A DNA stretch of 64,000 bases from Neisseria bacilliformis (GCF_014055025.1 NZ_CP059571.1:2108001-2172000); one strand, 5' to 3'. Numbered from the stretch's first letter, positions 1 to 8,934 are shown. The notes: generated by a model not told the origin, from the letters alone. A program made the numbers and translations.

Positions 1-1
1 C

Positions 2-463
2 ACCGGCCGGCTGGATTTGTCGGAAAACGCGCATCAGGAACAGCTCACGCGCGACCACACTGCCGCCTGGCGCATCGTGGAAACGGTAAAGGAAAGCCAG
101 CATTTGCAGAAAAACATGCAACAGTATCTGACCGATGCCGCCTCGCCCGCCGCCGCCGACTACCTGCGCCTGCGCCGCCACGTGTTCCAAACCCTGCGCC
201 TCTTCTGCCGCGCCGACGATCTGCCCTCGGGCGCAGAACGCGCCGCGCTGCTGGACAAGCTGCGCACCCACACCGACTCGCTGGAAACCTTCCGCGGCCG
301 CGTGATGGTGAAACTGCGCAACAAGGAACTCAACGGCTGGCAGGCGTCCTCGCTGCTCAACGACATCAACTACGCCCGCCGCATCGGCCTGGGCGTGGCC
401 GAAATCCTGCAATCGCGCACGATCGAAAACGCGGCGCAGGAGGAAGGCGCGGCGGCGGCGTAG
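2..463 (+). CDS. C-terminal part of a probable Na/Pi cotransporter family protein (PhoU-like tail)
   Basis: The reading frame is open to the left edge of the window, so only the C-terminal ~153 residues are seen. A TTG at 17 could be read as a start, but the frame continues upstream of it. The visible part is entirely helical and polar, with no membrane segment. It resembles the PhoU-like cytoplasmic tail that follows the transporter domain in NptA/YjbB-type Na/phosphate cotransporters. Near the end it has the segment LNGWQASSLLNDINYARRI, typical of this tail. If this is right, the missing part is a membrane Na+/phosphate symporter. The call is family resemblance only; another PhoU-like helical protein is possible. 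Confidence 0.5.
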   Translation, partial: TGRLDLSENAHQEQLTRDHTAAWRIVETVKESQHLQKNMQQYLTDAASPAAADYLRLRRHVFQTLRLFCRADDLPSGAERAALLDKLRTHTDSLETFRGRVMVKLRNKELNGWQASSLLNDINYARRIGLGVAEILQSRTIENAAQEEGAAAA

Positions 464-484
464 AGAGACAGCACGGATACATTG

Positions 485-527
485 GAGGCCGTCTGAAAAG
501 CCGTTTATGGCCTTTTCAGACGGCCTC
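485..527. terminator. Inverted DUS pair, terminator of the first gene
   Basis: Two AG-dialect uptake sequences (GAGGCCGTCTGAAAAG and its complement) face each other across a short loop, 22 bases after the stop codon at 463. They form a long GC-rich hairpin, the usual neisserial terminator design. Confidence 0.7.
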
Positions 528-537
528 TGCCGTTGAA

Positions 538-644
538 GTAGGGTGTGTGGCACAAGCCACGCACGCGGTTTCGGATTTTTGGGAAAACACAGAATCCGTT
601 GCATGGCAGAGACCGCGTGCGTCGCCTCGGGCGACACACCCTAC
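538..644. repeat. Head-to-head REP-like pair (GTAG palindromes)
   Basis: A palindrome starting GTAGGGTGTGTGGC at 538 is followed 44 bases later by its inverted partner, which ends GACACACCCTAC at 644. Each half can form its own hairpin. The same unit occurs many times in this window. This fills part of the 464-827 gap, which has no gene. Confidence 0.7.
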
Positions 645-665
645 GTATGATTCCACCCTTCCGTC

Positions 666-759
666 ATTCCCGCGCAGGCGGGAATCTTGGCGGTTGGACA
701 AATGCTTGTTTCTTCAAACATTGTCTAATTTCAAAAAAGATTCCCGCCTGCGCGGGAAT
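666..759. repeat. Pair of dRS3 elements
   Basis: Two perfect 20-base dRS3 units (ATTCCC, 8 bases, GGGAAT) lie at 666-685 and 740-759 in inverted orientation. They are flanked by a longer shared arm (CGTC before and AATCTT after). dRS3 units are known in Neisseria as repeat-array components and as insertion targets of filamentous Nf/MDA-type prophage. The ~54 bases between them show no gene. Confidence 0.85.
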
Positions 760-827
760 GACGGAACAACAAGGGTTTTGGCTGCGCCGAAGCTGCGCTT
801 TCAGACGGCCTCGTTCCCCTGCCCTGC

Positions 828-2168
828 CTACGTTTTGCGCCGCCGCTGCGCGGCCTGCGGCGGCAGCAGGCTGGGGATGTTGCGTTCGGACAGGGCAGCC
901 TGCCATTGGCTGAGGATGTCATCCGCGTCTTCGGGTACGGGGTCGGCTTGCAATAGCTGCACGATTGCGCCGCCTTGCGCGGCGGCGGCGAGGGCGGCGG
1001 TTTGGCGCAGAATGCCCCGGTCGGGCACGGTGTGGGCGCGGATGCCGATCAGGAGCTGCACCGGCTGCGCGGCCAATTCGGCCAGCAGCGCGGCCACGGC
1101 GTCGCGGCTGTCGGCAACGCCTTTATCGAGCCACTGCCGCGCCGCCACGCTGCGGTGCCAGTTTTTGTCCGGCCACGCGGTTTCCAGCATCACCGCCCAC
1201 TGCGCCGCGCCGGTGTCCGCCGGCGGGGGCGGCAGCACGGGCACGCTTTCGCCCTGCGTGTCGGCATCGGTAATCTGCGTCTGCCAGCGGCGGATGATGT
1301 TTTGGTAATACGGTTTGTCCAGCGGCAGGCCAGAAGCGGCGCGGCGCAGCAGCAGTTTGCACGCCGCCCACGCAATCAGGCGCGGCAGGATGCCGTAGCA
1401 GAGGATGCAGCCGACCAGCAGCCACGCCCAAGCCTGCGCGTCGGCGGCGTTGCCGTGCGTGCGCCCGTGCAGCACGGCGGCGGCATCGGGCGCGGGGAAG
1501 CCGAGCGCGGCGGGCAGGCGGGCGAGCGCGGCGACGATGCCCGCGAGCGCGGAGCCGTCGAGCAGGGTGCTTTCCCAATTGAAGGTGTACTGGCGCACGG
1601 AAAGCAGCAGCAGGATGCACACCAGCATGCCGCAAAGCGCGGCCAGCCACAGGCTGTGCGCGGCCGCGCCGGCCAGCCAGCGGGCTTCCGGCCTGCGCCA
1701 TTCGGCGGCGGTGAGGCGCAGCAGGGCGAGGCTGACCGGATCGCGCCCGTGCAGCCAGCCGGTGGGACTCGATACCGGCAGCGTGCCTTTGCGCCGCAGC
1801 AGAACGGCGGCAGCCAGCCAGGCCAGCAGCATCACGGTATTGGTGCCCAGCACGCCGGCAAGGACGAGGAAGAAATTCAGCCCTTTTTCGTCCATCAGGG
1901 CGTAAGTGGCGGAAAAGGAGGCGGAAAACAGCAGAGTGGCGGCCACCACCCACAGCCAGAACACGCCGCTGCGGCTGCGTTGCAGCGCGTCGGCGAGGCG
2001 GCCGTCGCTGTCGATCAGCGCGGCGCGGCGCAGCAGGCGTTGCTCCGCCCCGCCTCCCTCATAGCGCAGCGATTCGGTAACGGTTTCGGGGTCGGCGGGG
2101 AAAACATGGCCGTCTTCTTCGAGCAGGCGGACAAGTTCGGCCAGGCGGCAGGCGGGGTCGGATAACAT
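828..2168 (-). CDS. DUF2868 domain-containing membrane protein
   Basis: A ~446-residue protein of the DUF2868 family, function unknown. It has a soluble N-terminus, two hydrophobic segments at about residues 65-115 (rich in V, A and L), more membrane segments around residues 180-205 and 270-300, and a soluble C-terminal region of about 150 residues. The frame runs back to an ATG at 2231, but that stretch contains an uptake sequence and codes for an unlikely leader. The ATG at 2168 (MLSDPACRLAELVRL) is therefore preferred. No good Shine-Dalgarno is seen for either start. The gene is transcribed away from 2371. It may act in membrane stress or transport, but that is a guess. Confidence 0.7.
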   Translation of the reverse strand: MLSDPACRLAELVRLLEEDGHVFPADPETVTESLRYEGGGAEQRLLRRAALIDSDGRLADALQRSRSGVFWLWVVAATLLFSASFSATYALMDEKGLNFFLVLAGVLGTNTVMLLAWLAAAVLLRRKGTLPVSSPTGWLHGRDPVSLALLRLTAAEWRRPEARWLAGAAAHSLWLAALCGMLVCILLLLSVRQYTFNWESTLLDGSALAGIVAALARLPAALGFPAPDAAAVLHGRTHGNAADAQAWAWLLVGCILCYGILPRLIAWAACKLLLRRAASGLPLDKPYYQNIIRRWQTQITDADTQGESVPVLPPPPADTGAAQWAVMLETAWPDKNWHRSVAARQWLDKGVADSRDAVAALLAELAAQPVQLLIGIRAHTVPDRGILRQTAALAAAAQGGAIVQLLQADPVPEDADDILSQWQAALSERNIPSLLPPQAAQRRRKT

Positions 2169-2200
2169 GGTTCGGATTCTGATGGCGGCGCAGCGGATGC

Positions 2201-2325
2201 AGGCCGTCTGAAAAGCTGTGGATTCTAACATACCTTTTCAGACGGCCTTTTCGTGCTTTGAGGCCGTCTGAAAAAACGGATTTGCCGTTTCGGCTGCGGC
2301 TAAGCCGCGCTTTCAGACGGCCTTT
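2201..2325. repeat. Two inverted DUS pairs between divergent genes
   Basis: One inverted AG-DUS pair spans 2201-2249 and a second spans 2261-2325. They lie between two divergent genes, so they do not terminate either neighbour. The second pair carries the extended arm (GCCGCGCTTTCAGACGGCCT) seen repeatedly in the window. Confidence 0.7.
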
Positions 2326-2370
2326 ACTGTATCACTCCATTCCCTTTTTACCCGTTAAGGAGCAAAAAAA

Positions 2371-2850
2371 ATGCCAAGCCTAAACCACCCCTATTTCGGC
2401 GAGCTTGACACCGACGCGCTGGAAGAAGTGGACGTACTCTGGGAGAGCGAAACCGATTTGAACGGACAGGCCGTCAATACCCAGCTTTGGGCGGCGGCAG
2501 AAACCGAACCGGATGCCGCCGAATTGGATCAGTTTGCCGAACGCCTGCAAAACCTCGCCGAACTGAACAGCCGCGCCCGCGCCGCGCTGCAAGCCTATCT
2601 GGAAAAGGACAACATCTACATCACCTGCCACCGCGAAGAAATGGAAGGCGGCGACGCCCTGCCCGACACGCCCGCCGCCTTTGTTGCCGCCATGACCCTG
2701 CACAGCATCGCGCTGTGGCACCAAGACCCGTATGAAGAAGGCAGCCCGCTGGTGCTGGACTATATGATAGACCCCGACAACAGCGATGAGATTCTGGCGG
2801 TTTCCGTAGCGGCGGACGGCGAAATCCAAGAAATCAGCTGGGAAAGCTGA
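2371..2850 (+). CDS. DUF2004 domain-containing protein
   Basis: A 159-residue acidic, soluble protein with no signal peptide or membrane segment. It resembles the DUF2004 family of small hypothetical proteins, with the N-terminal phrase HPYFGELD followed by a domain rich in D and E. A strong Shine-Dalgarno (TAAGGAG, 2356-2362) sits at the right distance from the ATG. It stands alone: DUS hairpins lie on both sides and the next gene is convergent. The function is unknown. The family is sometimes found near immunity-type genes, but nothing here shows that role. Confidence 0.65.
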   Translation: MPSLNHPYFGELDTDALEEVDVLWESETDLNGQAVNTQLWAAAETEPDAAELDQFAERLQNLAELNSRARAALQAYLEKDNIYITCHREEMEGGDALPDTPAAFVAAMTLHSIALWHQDPYEEGSPLVLDYMIDPDNSDEILAVSVAADGEIQEISWES

Positions 2851-2860
2851 ACAACGCGCA

Positions 2861-2895
2861 GAGGCCGTCTGAAAACCTGTTTTTCAGACGGCCTC
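2861..2895. terminator. Inverted DUS pair shared by convergent genes
   Basis: GAGGCCGTCTGAAAAC and its complement are separated by only a few bases. They lie 10 bases after the stop at 2850 and 20 bases before the end of the convergent gene at 2916, so the hairpin can stop transcription from both sides. Confidence 0.75.
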
Positions 2896-2915
2896 TGCCT
2901 TAACGCTACGCCTGT

Positions 2916-3458
2916 TTACTTCTGCCTCACCCGCCACCACACCGCGCCCAGCCCGGCCGCCAAGCCCAGCAGCGCGGGCGCAACCAAGGCGCGGGCGGAT
3001 GCGCCGCTGCCCATCAGGCTGAACGCCACTTTGCCCAAGGCCGCCGCGGCCAAAACCGCTGCCAAGCCCTTGCCGCTGCGCTGCCATGCCATACCGACCA
3101 GCAGCGCGAAATACGCCAGCACGGCAAGCGTGTACAGCCCGGTTTGCAGCGTCCAGCCGCCGCGCAAAAAAGCAATTTCATCGGCAAGAAAACGCGCCAC
3201 ATCGGCATCGGCAACAGCGGGCGCGGGAAACCACGCCATGCTGGTGAGCAGCGCGAAGATGCCCGCCATCAGCCCCGCCCAACTGCGCCGCCACGCCGCC
3301 AACATGATGGGAATCAGCAGCAGCGGACGGACATACCAGCTTAATACGTTGTGATGCCGCGCAAACAGCCAATCCTGAAACGCATGGTTCACCAATGCTT
3401 GTTCCACAAACACGATGGAAAGGGCGAGAAAAACAAACGCAATGATGCGGCGGGGCAT
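2916..3458 (-). CDS. Small integral membrane protein, unknown function
   Basis: A 180-residue hydrophobic protein with about five predicted membrane segments (about residues 5-25, 45-62, 64-80, 108-130 and 150-172). It ends in a basic tail (WWRVRQK). I do not recognise the family. A Shine-Dalgarno (AAGGA) precedes the ATG at 3458. A ~165-bp inverted-repeat element begins only 10 bases upstream, so its promoter must lie inside or beyond that element. Confidence 0.6.
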   Translation of the reverse strand: MPRRIIAFVFLALSIVFVEQALVNHAFQDWLFARHHNVLSWYVRPLLLIPIMLAAWRRSWAGLMAGIFALLTSMAWFPAPAVADADVARFLADEIAFLRGGWTLQTGLYTLAVLAYFALLVGMAWQRSGKGLAAVLAAAALGKVAFSLMGSGASARALVAPALLGLAAGLGAVWWRVRQK

Positions 3459-3467
3459 GGGGATTCC

Positions 3468-3634
3468 TTAGGGTTTGTTGGCAATCAGCTTTTGACGCGG
3501 ATTTTGCGTCATAAAACGGCAGATGCAAGGCGCAAATGCGAGCTTATACCGCCCATTGAGAGTATTTGCAACGCGGTAGATGCTGTTTTATGACGCAAAA
3601 TCCGCGTCAAAAGCTGAATGTTAACAGCCCCTAA
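3468..3634. mobile_element. MITE-like element with long terminal inverted repeats, copy 1
   Basis: The ends match for about 50 bases: TTAGGG(T/G)(T/C)TGTT at the left and its complement at the right, followed by GCTTTTGACGCGGATTTTGC. The middle (GGCAGATGCAAGGCGCAAA and its partner) continues the palindrome. There is no coding capacity. Similar copies or remnants lie at 5782, 18758, 49158 and 57955. The TTA/TAA flanks suit a TA-type target duplication. Confidence 0.7.
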
Positions 3635-3639
3635 CGGCA

Positions 3640-3680
3640 GAGGCCGTCTGAAAAAACGAAACCGCTTTTTCAGACGGCCT
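3640..3680. terminator. Inverted DUS pair downstream of ubiD
   Basis: AGAGGCCGTCTGAAAAA faces TTTTTCAGACGGCCT. On the minus strand the hairpin lies ~80 bases after the ubiD stop at 3762. A further DUS-like piece at 3689-3699 is incomplete. Repeat debris fills the rest of the 3459-3761 gap. Confidence 0.65.
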
Positions 3681-3761
3681 TTCCGTATTTTTCAGACGGC
3701 ATCAGAGGCAGCCTGCGGAGCGCAGCGGAGTTGCGAAGCTAAAACCGATTTTAAACCCGTA

Positions 3762-5255
3762 TCACAACCCCAGCTCCCCCCAAATCCCGTCCACTTTCGC
3801 CACCACCGCCGCGTCGCGCGTAATCGGCACGCCCCATTCGCGGCTGGTTTCGCCTGCCCATTTGTTGGTCGCGTCCAAGCCCATTTTGCCGCCCAAGCCG
3901 CTGACGGGGCTGGCGAAGTCCAGATAATCAATCGGCGTGTTTTCCATCAACACGGTATCGCGCACAGGGTCCATGCGCGTGGTGATGGCCCAGATGACTT
4001 GTTTCCAGTCGCGCACGTTGATGTCGTCGTCCACCACGATGATGAATTTGGTATACATAAATTGGCGCAGGAACGACCAGCAGCCCATCATCACGCGCTT
4101 GGCGTGGCCGGCGTATTGTTTTTTCATGCTCACCACTGCCATGCGGTAGGAGCAACCTTCGGGCGGCAGATAGAAGTCCGCGATTTCGGGGAACTGTTTT
4201 TGCAACAGCGGCACGAAGACTTCGTTCAAAGCCTCTCCCAACACGGCGGGTTCGTCGGGCGGCGCACCGGTGTAGGTGCTGTGGTAAATCGGGTTTTCGC
4301 GCATGGTGATGCGCTCGACGGTGAACACGGGGAAGTGGTCTTGCTCGTTGTAGTAGCCCGTGTGGTCGCCGTAGGGGCCTTCCAGCGCGGTTTCGTTGGG
4401 GTGGATTACGCCCTCTAACACGATTTCGGCGCGGGCGGGCACTTGCAAATCGCTGCCGAGGCACTTCACGAGTTCGGTGCGTGCGCCGCGCAATAATCCT
4501 GCGAACTGGTATTCGCTGAGGGTATCGGGCACGGGGGTTACTGCGCCGAGTATGGTGGCGGGGTCGCAGCCGAGGACAACGGCAACAGGATAGGGCGCGT
4601 CGGGGTTTTGGGCGCGGAAGGCTTGGTAGTCCAACGCGCCGCCGCGATGGGCGAGCCAGCGCATGATGAGTTTGTTTTTGCCAAGCAGCTGCTGGCGGTA
4701 GATGCCGAGGTTTTGCCGTTTTTTGTGCGGCCCGCGCGTTACCGTCAAGCCCCACGTTACCAGCGGGGCGACGTCGCCCGGCCAGCAGTGCTGAATGGGC
4801 AGGTCGTACAGGTTTACCGCGTCGCCTTCCAGCACGATTTGCTGGCAGGGGGCGTTTTTGACGATTTTGGGTGCCATGCTCCAAATGTCTTTGAGCAGCG
4901 GCAGTTTGGCGAAGGCGTCTTTGATGCCTTTGGGCGGCTCGGGTTCTTTGAGGTAGGCGAGCGTTTTGCCGATTTCGCGCAACTGGCTGATGTCGCTTGC
5001 GCCCATGCCGAGGGCGACGCGCTCAGTTGTGCCGAACAGGTTGGCGAGCACGGGGTAGGCGTAGCGGCTGCCGTCTTGCCGCACGGGGTGTTCAAACAAG
5101 AGCGCGGGCCCTTGCGCACGCAGCACGCGGTCGGCGATTTCGGTGATTTCCAGATGGGGGGAGACGGGGGCGGCGATGCGTTTCAGGCTGCCTTGTTGTT
5201 CCAGTTGGGCGAGGAAGTCGCGCAGGTCTTGATATTTCACAGGCAGCTGCCCCAT
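3762..5255 (-). CDS. ubiD: 4-hydroxy-3-polyprenylbenzoate decarboxylase UbiD
   Basis: UbiD removes the carboxyl group from 4-hydroxy-3-polyprenylbenzoate in ubiquinone synthesis, using prenylated FMN supplied by UbiX. The 497-residue protein has the full family length and layout. It begins [20 protein letters not shown] and carries the conserved central [17 protein letters not shown] segment. The late segments [17 protein letters not shown] and [21 protein letters not shown] are also family hallmarks. The ATG at 5255 lies inside the last codons of an upstream lipoprotein gene (19-base overlap), so the two are probably co-transcribed and translationally coupled. ubiX is not in the window. Confidence 0.95.
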   Translation of the reverse strand: MGQLPVKYQDLRDFLAQLEQQGSLKRIAAPVSPHLEITEIADRVLRAQGPALLFEHPVRQDGSRYAYPVLANLFGTTERVALGMGASDISQLREIGKTLAYLKEPEPPKGIKDAFAKLPLLKDIWSMAPKIVKNAPCQQIVLEGDAVNLYDLPIQHCWPGDVAPLVTWGLTVTRGPHKKRQNLGIYRQQLLGKNKLIMRWLAHRGGALDYQAFRAQNPDAPYPVAVVLGCDPATILGAVTPVPDTLSEYQFAGLLRGARTELVKCLGSDLQVPARAEIVLEGVIHPNETALEGPYGDHTGYYNEQDHFPVFTVERITMRENPIYHSTYTGAPPDEPAVLGEALNEVFVPLLQKQFPEIADFYLPPEGCSYRMAVVSMKKQYAGHAKRVMMGCWSFLRQFMYTKFIIVVDDDINVRDWKQVIWAITTRMDPVRDTVLMENTPIDYLDFASPVSGLGGKMGLDATNKWAGETSREWGVPITRDAAVVAKVDGIWGELGL

Positions 5256-5620
5256 GAGTTGAGTTCTTTGCCCTGCAAGCGGTTTTGCTTGTCCATTTTC
5301 AGTTTGAGTACAAGGAAATAGCCGTCGCAGATTCTGTTTTTGGCATGGACTTCGGCGCGGCCGTCCGGCAGGTTGGTGGAGGAGTAGCTGGCGGTGGCGG
5401 CGTCGTAGTCCAGTTTCACGCCGTGCCGTGCCTGCCAGTCTTTAATCTGCGCCTCATCTGCGCCGACAGGCAGCTCGTCCACGCGGTTTTGCCATTGGGC
5501 TTTGGCGGCGGCGATTTGTTGGCGGGTGGTTTTGTCTGCGTCGCCTGCGTCGGAAGCAGGCAGGCTGCACGCGGCCAGCAGCAGGAGGGCGGCAGCAGCA
5601 GCGGACATAAACGGTTTCAC
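5237..5620 (-). CDS. Small lipoprotein upstream of ubiD, unknown function
   Basis: The product is a ~127-residue lipoprotein. A hydrophobic run rich in A and L ends in the lipobox LLAAC, followed by a soluble domain with two further cysteines near the end (NRICDG and WGSCL), which may form a disulfide. Two starts are possible: GTG at 5620 ([15 protein letters not shown]), which gives a positively charged signal-peptide front, and ATG at 5608. I prefer the GTG. The frame is open far upstream, but that part is repeat-derived. The gene overlaps ubiD by 19 bases. A tract of ten C (coding strand) lies 31-40 bases before the start and could affect expression. Family not recognised. Confidence 0.55.
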   Translation of the reverse strand: MKPFMSAAAAALLLLAACSLPASDAGDADKTTRQQIAAAKAQWQNRVDELPVGADEAQIKDWQARHGVKLDYDAATASYSSTNLPDGRAEVHAKNRICDGYFLVLKLKMDKQNRLQGKELNSWGSCL

Positions 5621-5650
5621 GGGGTTTCTCGCTTTCTTTGGAGGGTGAAT

Positions 5651-5660
5651 GGGGGGGGGG
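5651..5660. repeat. Homopolymeric G10 tract (C10 on the minus strand)
   Basis: Ten consecutive G on the plus strand lie 31-40 bases upstream of the GTG start of the minus-strand lipoprotein gene. Tracts of this kind in neisserial promoters and leaders slip during replication and switch expression. I see no convincing -10 or -35 around it. Confidence 0.6.
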
Positions 5661-5781
5661 CAGGCAGCCGGAAAGCTGCGATACGGTTTTTCAGACGGCC
5701 TCTTGTTATTTTCGGCAAAAAGACAAAAACCGCCGGCAATGATACCCCACTGCCGACGGTTTGCGCTGCGCTGTTTTGCCC

Positions 5782-5960
5782 GGGGGCTGTTTGCAATTGG
5801 TCTGCGCAGCGGGTTTTGCGTCAGAAATCGGCAGATGCGAGGCGCAAACCGCAGCAAGGTTGGACACCTTGCGGGGATTTGCAACGCGGCAGATGCCGTT
5901 TTATGGCTGCCGTTTTATGGCGCAAAAACCGCCGTAACACCAAATGCAAACAGACCCTAA
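5782..5960. mobile_element. MITE-like element, diverged copy 2
   Basis: This copy shares the core GCGGGTTTTGCGTCA...CGGCAGATGC and its inverted half with the copy at 3468. Its middle is different (GCAAGGTTGGACACCTTGC, itself a hairpin). The right end, CAGACCCTAA, reaches 5960. The complement of CTA at 5957-5959 is the TAG stop of the adjoining lipoprotein gene. Confidence 0.6.
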
Positions 5961-6274
5961 CGGAAGGCGCGGATGATGGCTGCCGTGCCGCCGATCAGGC
6001 CGACCGCACCGGCGGCGGTGCCCATGCCCTGACGGATGCTGTCGTGCTTGTTGGCGCGTTTTTCGCGTTCCAGTGCCAGCTCTTCGGACACGTTGGCGCG
6101 CTGGCGGCGGTGCTGTTCGAGCTGGGCGCGGCTGATTTGCGCTTCTTTGCGGTTGCGGCCGGCGTTGATGGCGGCGTTGTCGTCGCCGATGGCGTAGTCG
6201 CCGACCGACTGGCCGGGGCTGGTGCAGGCGGATAAGGCCAATGCGATCATCAGGGAGGCGGCTAATGCTTTCAT
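5957..6274 (-). CDS. Small lipoprotein, unknown function
   Basis: A 105-residue protein: MKALAASLMIALALSACTS gives a clear lipoprotein signal with cysteine at residue 18. A charged helical middle rich in R, E and Q follows (about residues 40-80). The end is glycine- and alanine-rich (GTAAGAVGLIGGTAAII), which may be membrane-associated. A TTG six bases upstream extends the frame, but the AGGAG at 6282-6286 is correctly spaced only for the ATG at 6274. The gene follows the lipoprotein gene at 6316 by 41 bases on the same strand, so they may be an operon. The TAG stop is provided by the end of a repeat element. Confidence 0.65.
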   Translation of the reverse strand: MKALAASLMIALALSACTSPGQSVGDYAIGDDNAAINAGRNRKEAQISRAQLEQHRRQRANVSEELALEREKRANKHDSIRQGMGTAAGAVGLIGGTAAIIRAFR

Positions 6275-6315
6275 GTTCAAACTCCTATGTTCCTGTTATT
6301 TAATATGTTTGCGGT

Positions 6316-6555
6316 TTAACGCAGGATATAGACGCGGCGGCCTTCGTTGGCGCGGCGCACGGCGTCGGCGGCGTTCATCATTTCTTCGCGGTCTTCGGCG
6401 CGGCGTTCGGCGCGTTCGGCACGCTCGGCGCGGTTGACGGCCTCGGCGTTTTGTTCCAACTCGGCGGGGGAAAGGCGGCTGACATAAGGCTGGCTGCCGA
6501 CGCACGCGCTGAGCGAAACGGCGGCGGCCAAGGCCAAAACGGCGGATTTCAACAT
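6316..6555 (-). CDS. Small lipoprotein with charged RAE repeats
   Basis: A 79-residue protein beginning MLKSAVLALAAAVSLSACVG, a lipoprotein signal with lipobox LSAC. After it comes a strongly charged helix in which the triplet R-A-E repeats (AERAERAERRAEDREE), probably a coiled coil. The ATG at 6555 has AAGGAA upstream. Longer versions of this frame start in non-coding sequence and are rejected. It lies just upstream of another small lipoprotein gene, and both are probably envelope proteins made together. Confidence 0.6.
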   Translation of the reverse strand: MLKSAVLALAAAVSLSACVGSQPYVSRLSPAELEQNAEAVNRAERAERAERRAEDREEMMNAADAVRRANEGRRVYILR

Positions 6556-6951
6556 GGTTGTTCCTTTGTTCGGATGATTAAAAACAACAAAATTCTGTTT
6601 ACCGAATTTAACCAAAATGCTGCCGTCCATCAAGTAATTCCTCCATGAAACCATATTCCGCCCGCCCTCTGCTGTAACGGGAAAACGCCGTTGCTTTGCG
6701 GGCGCGTTGCGCCGCCGCGCCGGACGGTTTCGGCTGCGCCGAAGCTGCGTTTTCAGACAGCCTGTTTGCCTGCTCTCTGTCCACTGTTGTCTGCCGGGAT
6801 CTGTTTGCAATTGGCACTCGCAAAACTTTACACAAACCAGTATGATGGCAGCCTTTTTTATTATCCCGTTTTGCCCGCCGCCCGTTTTTCAGACGGCCTC
6901 TGCTTTTGCATACGGCGGCAAACGGGCAGGCCAACATCAAGGAGGCGTTCC
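6556..6951. other. Intergenic region without a gene
   Basis: About 400 bases between divergent genes. It should hold promoters for both directions, but I see no consensus pair I would defend. It contains an incomplete DUS (TTCAGACAGCCT near 6750), the extended DUS arm (GCTGCGCCGAAGCTGCG near 6732) and a complete DUS near 6888. Confidence 0.6.
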
Positions 6952-8478
6952 GTGTCGGAACAACAAGAACAACGCGCAACCTTTTCCAGCCGCAAGGCGT
7001 TTATCTTCGCCGCCATCGGCTCGGCCGTGGGGCTGGGCAACATCTGGCGGTTTCCCTATGTCGCCTACGACAACGGCGGCGGGGCGTTCGTCATCCCCTA
7101 CCTCGTCGCCCTGCTCACGGCGGGCATCCCGCTTCTGCTTTTGGAATACGCCATCGGCCACCGCTATCGCGGCTCGCCCCCGCTGGCCTTCCGCCGCGTG
7201 CGCAAATGGCTCGAACCTTTGGGCTGGTGGAACGTGATGACCAACGTCGTCATCTGCATCTACTATGCCGTCATCCTCGGCTGGGCGGCCAGCTACACCT
7301 GGTTTTCCTTCACCGCCGCATGGGGCGCGGATCCGCAGGCGTTTTTCTACAACGACTACCTGCGCATGGCCAAAGACCCCGGTGTGAGCCTGGACATGGT
7401 GTGGCCGGTGTTCCTGCCGCTCTTGGGCGTGTGGCTGTTTACCATCGCCATTATCGTGCTGGGCGTGCAAAAAGGCGTGGCGCGCTCCTCGGCAGTGTTC
7501 ATGCCGCTTTTGGTGATTATGTTCCTGATTATGGTGGGCGTCGCCCTGACGCTGCCGGGCGCGGCCAAAGGGCTGGACGCGCTGTTTACGCCCGACTGGT
7601 CGAAGCTGGGCGACTCGGGCGTGTGGATTGCCGCCTACGGGCAGATTTTCTTCTCGCTTTCCATCTGCTTCGGCATCATGGTTACCTACTCTTCCTATTT
7701 GAAGAAAAAATCCGATTTGGCGGGCACGGGGCTGGTGGTCGGCTTTGCCAACAGCAGCTTTGAAGTGCTCGCCGGCATCGGCGTGTTCGCCGCGCTGGGC
7801 TTTATGGCGCAGGCGGCGGGCAAGGAAGTGTCGGAAGTGGCCGCCTCCGGTCTGGGGCTGGCCTTCGTCGCCTTCCCCACCATCATTAACCAGGCACCCT
7901 TCGGTACGCTTTTGGGGCTGCTGTTTTTCGCCTCGCTGGTGTTTGCCGGCATCACTTCGATGATTTCGATTGTGGAAGTGATAGTGGCGGCGGTGCAGGA
8001 CAAATGGCGGCTCGGCCGCGTATCCGCCACACTGGCCGTGGGCATCCCGATGATGATTGTTTCCTCGCTGCTGTTCGGCACAACCACCGGCCTGCCCGTG
8101 CTCGACGTGCTCGACAAATTCGTCAACGCCTACGGCATCGTCGCCTCGGGCTTCCTGTATGTGCTGCTGATGGCGGCCACCAAAACCCTACCCAAGCTGG
8201 CCGCGCACATCAACGGCATCTCCTCGTTCAAAGTCGGCAAAATCTGGTACGCCTGCGTGGCGGCCACCTTCGGCATCCTCGGCTACATGCTGGTTTCCGA
8301 CAGCATCAGCCTGCTGGACAAAAACTACGGCGGCTATCCCGACTGGTTTCTCAACATATTCGGCTGGGGCATGTCGCTGGCCCTGGTTGCCGGCGGCCTG
8401 CTTCTGAGCGCGCTGCCGTGGAAAAAGGAAGAACCGTTTGACGCCGACGCCGAAGACGTGAAAGGAGACGAAAAATGA
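6952..8478 (+). CDS. Sodium-dependent amino-acid transporter (NSS/SLC6 family)
   Basis: A 508-residue member of the neurotransmitter:sodium symporter family, which imports amino acids with Na+. The first membrane helix carries the family signature [24 protein letters not shown]. About eleven to twelve membrane segments follow, with the later segment [17 protein letters not shown] also typical. Longer frames upstream are non-coding. The start is GTG at 6952 ([11 protein letters not shown]), with AAGGAGG at 6939-6944. The stop overlaps the next ATG (ATGA) of a tiny membrane subunit, as in the methionine/alanine importer MetP-MetS. The substrate is therefore probably methionine or alanine, by analogy. 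Confidence 0.9.
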   Translation: MSEQQEQRATFSSRKAFIFAAIGSAVGLGNIWRFPYVAYDNGGGAFVIPYLVALLTAGIPLLLLEYAIGHRYRGSPPLAFRRVRKWLEPLGWWNVMTNVVICIYYAVILGWAASYTWFSFTAAWGADPQAFFYNDYLRMAKDPGVSLDMVWPVFLPLLGVWLFTIAIIVLGVQKGVARSSAVFMPLLVIMFLIMVGVALTLPGAAKGLDALFTPDWSKLGDSGVWIAAYGQIFFSLSICFGIMVTYSSYLKKKSDLAGTGLVVGFANSSFEVLAGIGVFAALGFMAQAAGKEVSEVAASGLGLAFVAFPTIINQAPFGTLLGLLFFASLVFAGITSMISIVEVIVAAVQDKWRLGRVSATLAVGIPMMIVSSLLFGTTTGLPVLDVLDKFVNAYGIVASGFLYVLLMAATKTLPKLAAHINGISSFKVGKIWYACVAATFGILGYMLVSDSISLLDKNYGGYPDWFLNIFGWGMSLALVAGGLLLSALPWKKEEPFDADAEDVKGDEK

Positions 8479-8576
8479 ACGCTTCCGCCATTGTCATGAT
8501 GCTGGTCGCGCTGGTGGTGATCTGGGGCGGCTTCGTCCTCGCCATCCTGCGCCTGCCCGAAGAAGACGGCGAATAA
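8475..8576 (+). CDS. MetS-like small subunit of the NSS transporter
   Basis: A 33-residue protein consisting of one membrane helix and an acidic end: [19 protein letters not shown] begins it and EEDGE closes it. AAAGGAG lies just upstream and the ATG overlaps the transporter stop by four bases, so the two are translated together. Size, sequence character and position match the MetS family, needed for methionine/alanine import by MetP-type symporters. Confidence 0.8.
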   Translation: MNASAIVMMLVALVVIWGGFVLAILRLPEEDGE

Positions 8577-8602
8577 ACCGCCGCGCCGGAAACGCAAACA
8601 AA

Positions 8603-8645
8603 GAGGCCGTCTGAAAACCGTAAAACACGGTTTTCAGACGGCCTC
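8603..8645 (+). terminator. Inverted DUS pair after the transporter operon
   Basis: GAGGCCGTCTGAAAACCG and its complement form a long hairpin 27 bases after the stop of the small subunit. Confidence 0.75.
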
Positions 8646-8654
8646 TGCCCTTAG

Positions 8655-8890
8655 GTAGGGTGTGTGGCGCAAACCACGCACGCGGTTGCTGCGGACGGCG
8701 GCATTCGGTGTTGGAAAACGATAGGCCGTCTGAAAAACGGGTTTGCATTTTTCAGACGGCCTTTGCGCAATAAAAACCGCGTGCGTCGCCTCGTGGCGAC
8801 ACACCCTGCCTTAGGAGGCTGAATCCGCGTACACGGCGGAGGCCGTCTGAAAGGCATAGGCCGCGTGCGTGGCTGCGCCGCACACCCTGC
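8655..8890. repeat. REP-like pair around a DUS hairpin, plus a single REP
   Basis: A GTAGGGTGTGTGGC unit at 8655-8685 faces an inverted partner at 8775-8808. A DUS inverted pair (8723-8762) sits between them. A further half unit lies at about 8861-8890. There is no gene in 8577-8934. Confidence 0.7.
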
Positions 8891-8934
8891 TTCGGCTACG
8901 GCGGATTCGGCATAGCGGGACATGGAGCGGTTCG

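Noticed and set aside
975-2165. 396-residue open frame on the plus strand
   Set aside because: Antisense to the DUF2868 gene; composition is a high-GC shadow, with no ribosome site and no family resemblance.
3618-4418. 266-residue open frame on the plus strand
   Set aside because: Starts in a DUS hairpin and runs antisense through ubiD; not a gene.
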